From Prorocentrum cordatum (lineage: Eukaryota > Sar > Dinophyceae > Prorocentrales > Prorocentraceae): DNA of 64,000 bases. This document shows positions 53,851 to 61,845 of the stretch, one piece after another (the stretch's first letter is position 1; the number at the start of each line of letters is the position of its first letter). Made by a program: the position numbers and the translations under genes. The notes under the pieces were generated by a model, which was not told the origin of the DNA, made no database searches, and saw nothing but the letters and a program-made list of their open reading frames with translations. The DNA is taken from the NCBI GenBank assembly GCA_963575745.1, contig CAUYUJ010016484.1, positions 211,696 through 275,695 of the forward strand, written 5' to 3'.

Positions 53851-54382
53851 GGCAGGGGGCAGGGCAGGCCGCGGCTCGCCGCCTGCTGCTCGTTGGGAGC
53901 AAGGGGGGCCGCCCTGGCCCTGGCCGCCGTCGCCGCTCGTGCTCGTCTCCCCTCCGCGGGGGCAGCCCTTGCCAGAGCCTGAGCGGGCAGCCGCTGCCGT
54001 CGCCCCCTCGCCGGGGCCGGCGGCGCCGGGGCGACGGCGCCGTCCTGGCCCGTCGCCCCTCCGCGGGCGTGGGTGCCGGCAGCTCCGTCGCGTCCGCCTC
54101 CTGCGTGGGCAGCCGCCGCCGTCGCCCTCTCGCTGGGGCTGGGGGCGCCTCCGCCCTCGCCCGCACTGGTGGCGCTGCCCGCGCCCGTCGCCCCGCCGAA
54201 GAGGCCGGTGCTGGCCGCTCCGCCGCGGTCGCCTAGCGCGGCGAGCGCTGCCGTGGCGGGCCCACCGGGACCTGGCGCCCCGCGCGACTGCGAGGACCTG
54301 CGCCGCGACACCCGCGGCCTCGCAGAGCCAGCGCTGCTGCCGCTGCCGCTCCCCCCGGCGCTGCTCCCGCCGCTTGCTTTGA

Positions 54383-54650
54383 TCGTCGGGTGGCTGTAAG
54401 TGCGGTAAGAGCGTTCATCTTACATAATCTTAGTTAAGCCATAGAACGTACACTTGTTGATCGCGCATCTCATGTGTGCATATGCAATACTTATGGTGTT
54501 TGTAAGTGTAGATGTAAGTAATATACTAAGTTAGATATCTCTGCTAAGTCGATGGGGCTGAACATATTCGTGTTTTTGCTAATCATTTGCGTATTTTTTA
54601 TTCTTAACTTTTTTGAAATCCATTGAATTTCCGTTGTTGTTGTTGTTCAG
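54383..54650. other. AT-rich spacer between desert and gene cluster
   Basis: About 260 bp of clearly AT-rich sequence (runs such as TAAGTAATATACTAAGTTAG and TATTTTTTATTCTTAACTTT) ending in (GTT)n-CAG. It separates 53-54.4 kb GC-rich DNA from the + strand genes. It could hold regulatory sites or a strand-switch region (inference); no specific motif is identified. Confidence 0.5.
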
Positions 54651-54797
54651 TTGTTCAGGACCGAGGCGCCGCAGGTACTTGCTGTACCTCGCGGCCGCGG
54701 CGCTGCGGGCTGCGCGCATGCCCGCGGGGAGGGGGGAGGGAAGGAGGAAAATGTTTATCCATGTGTCTTCGGCCCTCCCTTATCCCCCCTTTCCTTA

Positions 54798-55149
54798 GGC
54801 GGCGCACCGCCTTCTCCTCCGTCGCCTCGTCCTCCGTCGGCGGTAATCCGCCTTCTCCCCCCCCCATGGCGGCAATCCGCCTTCTCCCCCTCCGTGGCGG
54901 CAAACCGCCCTTCTGGCGGCAAACCGCTTTCTCCTCCTTTGGCGGCAAACCGCCTACCCCTTCTGGCGGCAAACCGCCTTCTCCTCCTCTGGCGGCAAAC
55001 CGCCTACCCCTTCTGGGGGCAAACCGCCTACTCCTCCTCTGGCGGCAAACCGCCTTCTCCTCCTCGTGGCGGGAAACCGCTTCTTCCCAACCGCCCTATC
55101 GGCGGCTTGCTTTGCCGCCTCCTTCCACCCCCTCGGCGGCAAGCCGCCC
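54798..55149. repeat. Palindrome array P, upstream of gene 1
   Basis: About a dozen short palindromes of the form GGCGG-N4-CCGCC in 350 bp, spaced roughly 25 bp. Examples are 54798 (loop CGCA), 54839 (TAAT), 55136 (CAAG), with CAAA the commonest loop. They are separated by TTCTCCTCC or TACCCCTT. Two have decayed arms. The same element precedes each of the next three genes. Confidence 0.85.
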
Positions 55150-55294
55150 ACCCCTTTCCCCCCTCCCCTCCCTGGCCTCTCCTTGACCCACCCTCCCCCA
55201 TAGCTCTCTTCTTCCCCCCCGCGCACCCTTCGGCACCCCCTCCCCCGCCCCCCCTTCGACACCCTCTCCCCCCTGCGCCCCCCCTCACCCAGGA

Positions 55295-55422
55295 GGAGGA
55301 GGAGGAGGAGGGAGAGGAGGAAGAGGAGAAGGAGGAGGAGGAGGAGGGGGAGGAGGGGGAGGAGGGGGAGGAGGAGGAGGAGGAGGAGGAGGGGGAGGAG
55401 GAGGAGGAGCAGGAAGAGCAGG
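55295..55422. repeat. GGA tract
   Basis: (GGA)n/(GGGGA)n purine run between palindrome array P and the start of gene 1. Confidence 0.95.
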
Positions 55423-55555
55423 AGTAGGATATGTCCGTCGCACGCGCGTTGGCTCGATCCGTTTTTGGCGAGCCCTCCTCCGAGGGCTTCGGGCGGCGTG
55501 CGCGCGCGGGGAGTCGCGCACTCCGCTCGGCGCGCGGTCGCGCCGCATCGCTGCC

Positions 55556-57655
55556 ATGGAGGGCATCCTTCGAGGCCGCCTGGAGGAGGCGCGGGCGGCG
55601 TTCGTAGCGCGCGGCAGTGCGACGGAGCACCTTCCTGCCTGCATCCAGGCGGCGACGTCCCAGCGCTGGTCGCAGCTCCAGAGTGCGCAGTTTGCTGCTT
55701 TGGGCGGCGGCGTGGGGTGGGCGCAGTCCGAGCTGGGAGACTTCTTGCAGGCTCTGTCGTCGGGCAGCCTGCAGGGGAGGAAGCTCCAGAACTACGAGGG
55801 GTTCATTGAATTTCTGACGCCTCAGTTGTGGGAGTTCGTGCTCTCGCCGCATTCGGGCTTCACTGCCAAGATGGCGGCGTTCTCAGAGCACCTCGGGGCG
55901 CTTGGCCTGAGGCATCCGAGCTGCCCGACGGCCGCCAATATGGCAGCATTCTTGTTGCTGGTGTGCAAGCAGACAGGCGCGGAGACGGGCGAGATCACGA
56001 GGGAGCTGTTGCAGTCATATCTGGCCACAGTGAAATCCTCGTTCAAGAATCTCGTGGCGACGATGCCGCCGCCCAGGGATGGCATCCAGGCTCTCCCCAT
56101 CACGCCTGGGAGGCTCCAGTCTCAGTACCCCATCACGTACGTCGACGCCTTCCCGCCAGGTGTTGGAGCGACGGCGCCGCAGATAAATCCCGTCGAGATG
56201 GTGACGATTGCGAAGCTGATTAATCTCCGTGCAGGGAAGAAGAGCGGCCACCTCGCGCTGCCCGCGCCTGCGCCCGCCCGCGGCGGGCTGCAGCCATCCC
56301 ACGGCCCAGGCGGCGGCTCTCCTCAGCAGCACCTCCCCATCGCGGCGGCCGATTCGTTCTCTGGGCGCTGGCCGACGGCTCCACGGGGAATAACAGAACG
56401 CATTCCCCCGCGGGACACCTGGTATTGGGTCGAGGGGTGGGTTCCTGGATCGGCGCGGGGTACGTTTCTGGATGCCTGGATGGAGGGCGTGTTGTGAAAT
56501 ATTCCCCCCCCCCATCCCCCTAGGGGGATGGGGGGGGGGGGGGGATATTTTCGTTCGGCGGTGATCCGCCTGATTTCAGGTGGGGCTTTCGCGCAGCGGC
56601 GGCCGCTGGCCCAACCCAGCCATCCAGCTGATCGACCGCTCGCAGACGCAGCAGCCGCAGGAGCCGTTGCAAGAACGAGCAGGTTCGAACCACCAGCTTT
56701 CGATGGCGGCGGGGAGTTCGGATGCGCCGTCGACGCAGCAACTGGCGGCACACGATGGCGGCAAACCCGCCGACTGTCAGCCGTTATCGAGCACCGCCGC
56801 CGCCCAAACGGCCTCGATCAGCAAGAGCCGCGCGGCGAAGAAGCAGAAGAAGCATGAGCTGCCGATCGAGCTCGACTCCGACTCCGACTTCGGCATCGTC
56901 GCCGTGACGCCGCCGCCCAAGGCTGAGAAGGTCGGCATCGCCGCAGGCTCTCTGAAGAAGACCCCGACGGAGGCGGCTCTGGCCATGGTCGCGGCCATGG
57001 ATAAGAGGACGAAGGCGGTCAAGACGAAAAAGAACGCCGAGGCGGTGAAGGCCCCCACGCTTGCCACGGGCAATGCTGCTAAGAAGACGACGCCGCCTGG
57101 CAATGACAACGCGGCAAAGAAGACGACGCCGCCTGCCACGGGCAACGTGGCTAAGAAGACGCCGCTCCCCACGGGCAAGAAGACGGACGGCGCGGCTGGG
57201 AAGGACAAGCAGCGCAAGTGGGCGAAGCCGAGGTGGGAGATGCAGACCACACGCAACTTGGCGAGCGGGGTTGAACCTCCCACCGATGAGGCGTCGGGCG
57301 CGCGCGGCGATTCCCAGCAGCCCCGCTGGGGTCGCAGTTTGCGCGCCCGCCGCCTTTCAGGCGACTGTTCATCGTTGCTCCGCCCCCCAGGTGCAGTTCC
57401 GCAGCGGCAGGGTCGGCGTCCCTGGCAGCAACGTCAGCCTGAAGTACATCGCGGGCGATGAGGCCGACAAGGCCAGATTCTCACCGACGCCCTTCTCGAC
57501 GCCCTCCTCCGCGCTCTCTTCATTTTCGCCCCTGCCTCGACGCCCCCTCCGCCCCCTGCTGCCTCGTTGCGCCCGATCGCTCCGAGGCCAGGGCCATCGC
57601 GGAGGCGGAGGAGCTGGTCAAGAAGGAGCTCGCCGCCAGGGCGCGCGGCGAGTAA
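55556..57655 (+). CDS. Gene 1: four-exon gene, dinoflagellate-type protein of unknown function (587 aa)
   Basis: Exons 55556-56488, 56580-57260, 57391-57471 and 57587-57655 join in phase 0 throughout. Intron borders are GT-AG, GC-AG and GC-AG; all joins are inferred. ATG lies in CTGCCATGG. The N-terminal ~230 residues look helical (LWEFVLSPHSG, LGLRHPSCPT, then IQALPITPGRLQSQYP and a basic RAGKK). A low-complexity linker follows with a nuclear-signal-like KKQKKHE (about 400) and acidic ELDSDSDFG. Then come three imperfect AAKKTTPPxxGN repeats (about 475-510). A short C-terminal module starts RKWAKPRWEMQTTRN and continues VQFRSGRVGVPGSN and EEAE-like helix to TAA. From memory this order resembles a large dinoflagellate-restricted family without assigned function. 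Nuclear location is an inference from the basic motifs. Confidence 0.8.
56489..56579 (+). other. Gene 1 intron 1 (GT-AG, 91 nt) with foldback
   Basis: GTGTTGTG at the donor and TGATTTCAG at the acceptor. Most of it is a near-perfect foldback (56497-56550: AATATTC10 ATCCCCCT, then AGGGGGATG15 ATATT), plus a GGCGG-TGAT-CCGCC palindrome 9 nt before the AG. Reading through instead of splicing hits TGA at 56495. Confidence 0.7.
57261..57390 (+). other. Gene 1 intron 2 (GC-AG, 130 nt)
   Basis: Starts GCGAGCGGGG after AACTTG and ends CTCCGCCCCCCAG before GTGCAGTTC. Removing it joins TTRNL to VQFRSG in phase 0. GC donors are common in dinoflagellates (established). Confidence 0.65.
57472..57586 (+). 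other. Gene 1 intron 3 (GC-AG, 115 nt) with border repeat
   Basis: AGGCCAG is present at both borders (57470-57476 and 57585-57591), so the cut can be placed at several equivalent points. The GC-AG choice gives DEADK joined to ARAIAEAE. A direct repeat that supplies both splice sites is the mark of an introner-type insertion. Confidence 0.7.
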
Positions 57656-57719
57656 TTCGCGCTACGACTCTTCAACTCTCCAGGCCAACGGGGCGGCCTC
57701 GGGATAACAAAAAGGTCGT

Positions 57720-57849
57720 GGCGGATATGCCGCCTCGTGGCGGATATGCCGCCTTGTAGCGCAGCCTTCTCGCCTTCCAACTCGTGGCGGACATGCCGCC
57801 CCCGCCCCACCCCTTTGCGCTCCTCCGCCCTTCAGGCGGACATGCCGCC
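57720..57849. repeat. Palindrome array P, upstream of gene 2
   Basis: Four GGCGG-N5-CCGCC units: 57720 and 57739 with loop ATATG, and 57786 and 57835 with loop ACATG. They lie 65-195 bp after the gene 1 stop. The remaining ~570 bp to gene 2 are GC-rich with no other feature seen. Confidence 0.85.
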
Positions 57850-58418
57850 CCCCCCCCCCCCTAATCGGCCCACTCCGCGCCCCCGCGCCACGTCCCTGCG
57901 CCCCCCTCTCCGCTGTCAGGCACTGGATCCCACGCCAACTAACGTCGGGGAGACGCCCACTGCTCGAACGGCGAAGGCGTTCACCCAGAATGGCATGGCG
58001 CGCGCGAAGGCACCGACGTTGCCACCGCCCGTTCAACGACGAAAACAAGTGAACCAAGACCTGCACATTCAAAGGGACACCAGTTCACTTATATTTCTGG
58101 TTCCCAATGCCACCCTCACTCTGCCCCCTCCCCCGAGACCCCGTCGCAAGAACCAGCGGGGCCCTTCTGAGAGGCCCCCGAGGGCTCGAGGAGCTCCAAG
58201 ACTTCAATGGGTCCATGGGCAACCCCCTCCCCCTCCTCCCGAAGTCTCGCTTCCGCGTCCGATTCCATTTCGGTTCAAGCCCGCGGCCCGCGGGTGCCCG
58301 CGAGCCCGCGCGGGGTTGGCCCCCCCCTTTCGCGCCGACGCGTGGGCTGGGGCCCGCGCGCCGAGGCTGCGCCGCAGCCACCGCATCGCGCTCGGCGCCT
58401 CGCACTGCGGCCGCGGCC

Positions 58419-59463
58419 ATGGCAGACAGCGGCAGCGCGTTCGACGCGTTGGAGGCAGCTGCATCGCCAAAACAAGTGGCCCCGCGTGCGGTAGCCAGGG
58501 ACGCGCGCATCGCGCGCGAAACTGGCTGGCCGCTCTCGGTCGAACTGTTTTGGCGATTCGGCGCAGGAGATGTTCGGGCCAGCGATGCAGTTGCTCTCCG
58601 ACCTTGCGGGCGTGGACAACAACGCAGGGGATCGGTCTTCCTCCGCCAGCGGCAGTCGGCCAGCCAGCGCGCCCACGTTGGCGGCGCAGCCAGCGCGATC
58701 GCGCAGCCCGCGCCACCCGCGGGCACCGTCGACGCCGCCGCGCAGGCGGGGGCCGACGTCACCGCCGCGGGACCCGCGGCAGCGGCCTTTCCCGCCCTCG
58801 GCTCTCGTGAAGGAGCTCGCGTCGCACATGCGGGGCGCGACGCCTGTGGTGGAAGAGCCCCCCGAGGCGGTGGAGGCGCATCCCAGCGCGGTGGAGGCGT
58901 TCAGGACGCAGCTGCGAGCCTGGCTGAGCGACCCCGTTGGGAATCCCATCGACTGGCGGTCGGAGAACGTGCTCGCCGTGCTCAAGGAGTACCAGATGAA
59001 GTACGACTACAAGAAGTTCCGCGACCGCGGCCCGCCTGGCCCCGCCATGGGCGGGCCGCAGACGTGGCAGGGCCAGGCGTGGCGCGCCAATGCGAAGCGC
59101 TGGGGGAACCGAGGTGGCGCAAAGCGCGAGATGTACGCGAAGCTGCACGGCAACAAGGCAGCGCCGCGGGTGCGCGAGGCGCACGTCCCCAAGCCTCAGC
59201 TGATGCATCGGGAGCCCATGGCGCCGAACTTGCCCAAGACGATGCCTCAGCAGGCGCCGTGGAGGACTGGCAATATGAACCCTCCAGCTCCGCCTCCGCC
59301 GCCGAAGACCATGGGGCCGCCGCCGCCGAAGACCAGGCAGCCGCCAGCAGGGAAGCCCAGCATGGTGCAGCCGAGGGCAGGGCGTCGGCTGCAGCCGACA
59401 AGCAAGATGGCACCACCGCCAGCGAAGCCGCGCCCGCCCGCCCGCGGAGATGTCTTCTTGTAG
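58419..59463 (+). CDS. Gene 2: two-exon gene, proline-rich protein of unknown function (310 aa)
   Basis: Exon 1 is 58419-58454 (MADSGSAFDALE) and exon 2 is 58567-59463, starting EMFGPAMQLLSDLAG. The 112-nt intron has a GC donor and ends GCGCAG, phase 0. The start is chosen for its GGCCATGG context and because the downstream in-frame ATG at 58570 would drop the acceptor codon. After a Ser/Pro/Arg-rich stretch comes a compact, probably folded segment at residues 131-168 (WLSDPVGNPIDWRSENVLAV, then LKEYQMKYDYKKF). A Gly/Arg/Trp-rich part (TWQGQAWRANAKRWGNRGG) and a proline-rich tail with PPPPPKT repeats follow, and TAG ends the protein. No known domain is recognised. The basic, Gly/Arg-rich part would suit nucleic-acid binding, which is only a guess. 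Confidence 0.75.
58455..58566 (+). other. Gene 2 intron (GC-AG, 112 nt)
   Basis: Donor TTGGAG|GCAGCT, acceptor TTCGGCGCAG|GAGATG. GGAG words lie at both borders. Without splicing, the exon 1 frame stays open through the intron but then leaves the exon 2 frame. Confidence 0.65.
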
Positions 59464-59625
59464 GGTGATCGCGTGGACCTGCAAGCGGGCTGGGGTGCAT
59501 AGCTTCCGTAATTCGAGCGCGGATAGTTGCAGCTATCCGCGCTGACGCGTCATGACGCGCCGCCTCTCCCCGCCTCGTCTCATCTCATCTCTCCTCCCCT
59601 CTCTTCGTTGCCGATCTATCTCATT

Positions 59626-59856
59626 GGCGGACGCGCCGCCTCCCCCCGCCTGGCGGACAACCGCCGTTCAGATACGAGCATCGGCGCATCGGGTTTGTTC
59701 TATGCGGTTGGAAAAAAAACACCAGTCCTTCCCTGAGCCACCCATTGGCGGCTAAACCGCCCTGAAGCCTCCATTGGCGGCCACGCCGCCCATTGGCGGC
59801 TAAACCGCCCATTGGCGGCCACGCCGCCCTGAGCCCTCCATTGGCGGCTAAACCGC
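59626..59856. repeat. Palindrome array P, upstream of gene 3
   Basis: Seven GGCGG-N4/5-CCGCC units with loops ACGCG, ACAA, CTAAA, CCACG, CTAAA, CCACG and CTAAA. Five of them follow CCATT or CCCATT, in an alternating pattern that suggests amplification of a two-palindrome unit. Confidence 0.87.
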
Positions 59857-60016
59857 CGCCGCCGCCTGCTGACATCCCGAAATGTGCGATGCCACCGCGC
59901 CTCTTACACATGTATGTTTTTGTTGTTGGGACGCTGTATCGGCTCGAATCTAGGCGCGCACAGGCTCGCGCCCCACGCCGCCCCTGCGCTAGCCGTGCAC
60001 TTCTCGCCCTGCCGCC

Positions 60017-60655
60017 ATGGCAGGCCAGCAGGGCGAGAAGACCGTCATGTTCGGCTTCAAGTGCCCACAGAGCAGCAGCTGCAAAAGGGGCGGCAAGTGG
60101 TTCCAGGGAGAGACAGTGGAGGAGGCCAGGAACAAGCTGGTGAACCACCTTCACGTGTCGCCGTACCACAGCTTGAGCGAGGGGGAAGCGGAGGTAGCTG
60201 CTATCGCAGTCGATGCCGACTCGTGGGAAGTCGACCTCGCGGAGTGGCGCCAATGGGAGGAGGAGAAGGCCAACTGGGGCTCCGCCAAAAGGCGCAAGGG
60301 GGCGCCGAAGGTCGAGCTGGCGCCAATCCCTCCACAATCCCGCGTGGAGCGCTCGCACCAGCTGAAGGACGCGTTCTCGGAGGGCAGCGGATCGTCAGGC
60401 GCAGCTTCGTCAGCCACGGCGGGCATGAGGATGTCCACGGCGTTGGCCAGCCAGATGTCGCCCGATAGCATCGTGGTGCTCAACGGCACCCAGTGCCAGG
60501 CTGTGCTCGACTCGTTGCGCCGCGCGCGTACTGCGACGCAGATGTGCGCCCAGATAGCGGAGCGCGCGGTGAACGCTTTCCGCCAAGAGGAGCAATGCAT
60601 CGCCGAGTGCGAGGACGTGCTCGCGAGCTGGCTGGTGCGCAACGCGACCTCGTAG
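60017..60655 (+). CDS. Gene 3: intronless gene, Cys/His motif plus coiled-coil protein (212 aa)
   Basis: ATG lies in GCCGCCATGG and the stop is TAG. The N-terminus has a Cys/His cluster suited to binding one zinc: C16 and C22 (FKCPQSSSCKRGG), then H44/H46 and H51 (LVNHLHVSPYHSL). A Trp/Glu-rich linker (VDLAEWRQWEEEKANW) and a basic SAKRRKG patch follow. A Ser/Ala-rich spacer leads to a C-terminal helix (about 150-206: LNGTQCQAVLDSLRRARTAT then MCAQIAERAVNAFRQEE) likely to form a coiled coil. From memory this resembles a multigene dinoflagellate family of short zinc-finger-like proteins with a helical tail and no assigned role. A retrocopy origin would explain the lack of introns but is unproven. 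Confidence 0.85.
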   Translation: MAGQQGEKTVMFGFKCPQSSSCKRGGKWFQGETVEEARNKLVNHLHVSPYHSLSEGEAEVAAIAVDADSWEVDLAEWRQWEEEKANWGSAKRRKGAPKVELAPIPPQSRVERSHQLKDAFSEGSGSSGAASSATAGMRMSTALASQMSPDSIVVLNGTQCQAVLDSLRRARTATQMCAQIAERAVNAFRQEEQCIAECEDVLASWLVRNATS

Positions 60656-61340
60656 GTGCAGGTGCACGGCTGGCAGCACTGATGTCGCCTCAGCATCAGT
60701 AGCCTCATTCGCGCAGGCGGCGCGACGCGTCGGCCCTACACGCCCCCCTCCCACTCCTCCAACGCAATTTCAATCCACACCCCTGTGTCAGAACAAATTA
60801 GGACACCCCCACACACTCCATCCGCACTCAATTCGTGAAGGCCGCCACGCCGAGGTGAATTTTGGCCACGCAGGCGGCCGAGTAGCCGTCCCCCAATGCA
60901 AGGCGATATGGGGGCGAGTGGACGAGCGGAGCGGGAGGTAGGTGAGGGAACTTCGGCGGATAAGACAGGTGGGCGGTTGGATGGGATTTGGCAAAAGGGC
61001 TGGGTGGAGAAAACTGCATCCGCATAAGAATGAGTGCGGCTATTTTCTGGATGTGCTGCATCGCCATGTCCGCCCACCCCCCCATCGCCTTGCATAAGAT
61101 GACGCTCAGGCAGCGCGCCCCGATTGCGCGCGCTCGCCCGTCTCTTCGCTGCCGCTCAGGCAGCGCGCCTCGCTTCCGCGCTCGCCCGTCTTTTCGCTGC
61201 CGCTCAGGCAGCGGTTTGAAGCTCGCGGCGCCGTCCGCGGTCGGTAGCGCAGGGCGCCGCTCCGCCCCTGCTGCTCCGCTTAACTAACTCGGCGGACGTG
61301 CCGCTACGCCGCCGCCATGCACTGGCAAAAAAAAGGTGGC
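60656..61340. other. Intergenic, with ~48-bp tandem repeat (61106-61215)
   Basis: GCTCAGGCAGCGCGCC and CGCGCTCGCCCGTCT.TTCGCTGCC repeat two and a half times. A decayed palindrome P (GGCGGACGTGCCGC) lies at 61291. The first 450 bp hold no feature I can support. Confidence 0.65.
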
Positions 61341-61490
61341 TGTTATCATATGTTAGCAGATGTTATCACGCGCCTGATAACACCTGATAACACCTGATAA
61401 CACCTGATAACATGTTATCAGGTGTTATCATGTGTTAGCATGGTGTTATCACACGCCTGATAACATATGGTAACATATGATAACATGATG
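61341..61490. repeat. TGATAACA palindromic repeat cluster
   Basis: About fourteen copies of TGATAACA or its inverse TGTTATCA in 150 bp, including CCTGATAACATGTTATCAGG, a perfect 20-bp palindrome. AT-rich in a GC-rich setting and 340-490 bp upstream of gene 4. A candidate regulatory or protein-binding cluster (inference). Confidence 0.8.
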
Positions 61491-61566
61491 TCAATTTTGT
61501 GTGGTTGTCATGTTGCGCGCAATTCATTTCAGTATCCGTATCACCTCGTGCGTCCGCCACGCTTCG

Positions 61567-61845
61567 AGCGGCTAGTCCGCTGGCGGCCAATCCGCCTCCC
61601 TCGCCGCGCCCCTGCACCCTCTCAAGCGGCGAGTCCGCTGGCGGATATGCCGCCCACTTCATACCTCACTCCACCCCTCCCTCCACCTTTGAAGCGGCTA
61701 TTCCGCTGGCGGCTATCCCGCCTCACTTACCGCGCGTTTTCTTCGTCATCGCTTCGCGTCCAGTTCATCTTGGCATCAGGGCCGCGCGCGACGCGCGGCT
61801 TCTCGCGCGCCAAGGCGGTCACGCCGCCATGGCGGGGACGCCGCC
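61567..61845. repeat. Palindrome array P with companion form, upstream of and across the gene 4 start
   Basis: Three times an AGCGG-N5-CCGCT palindrome is followed at once by GGCGG-N5-CCGCC (near 61567/61582, 61625/61640, 61693/61708). A last GGCGG-TCACG-CCGCC (61814-61828) ends exactly at ATG 61829, and GGCGG-GGACG-CCGCC (61831-61845) lies in the first codons. Confidence 0.87.

Noticed and set aside
53009-54382. + strand 457-codon ORF
   Set aside because: Pro/Arg/Ala/Gly low complexity in very GC-rich DNA with no motif; start and end lie in composition-biased sequence.
56681-56700. tRNA B-box-like GGTTCGAACC (also GGTTCGAAACC near 37227)
   Set aside because: No matching A box, acceptor stem or cloverleaf; the first lies inside a gene 1 exon and the second inside a tandem repeat.
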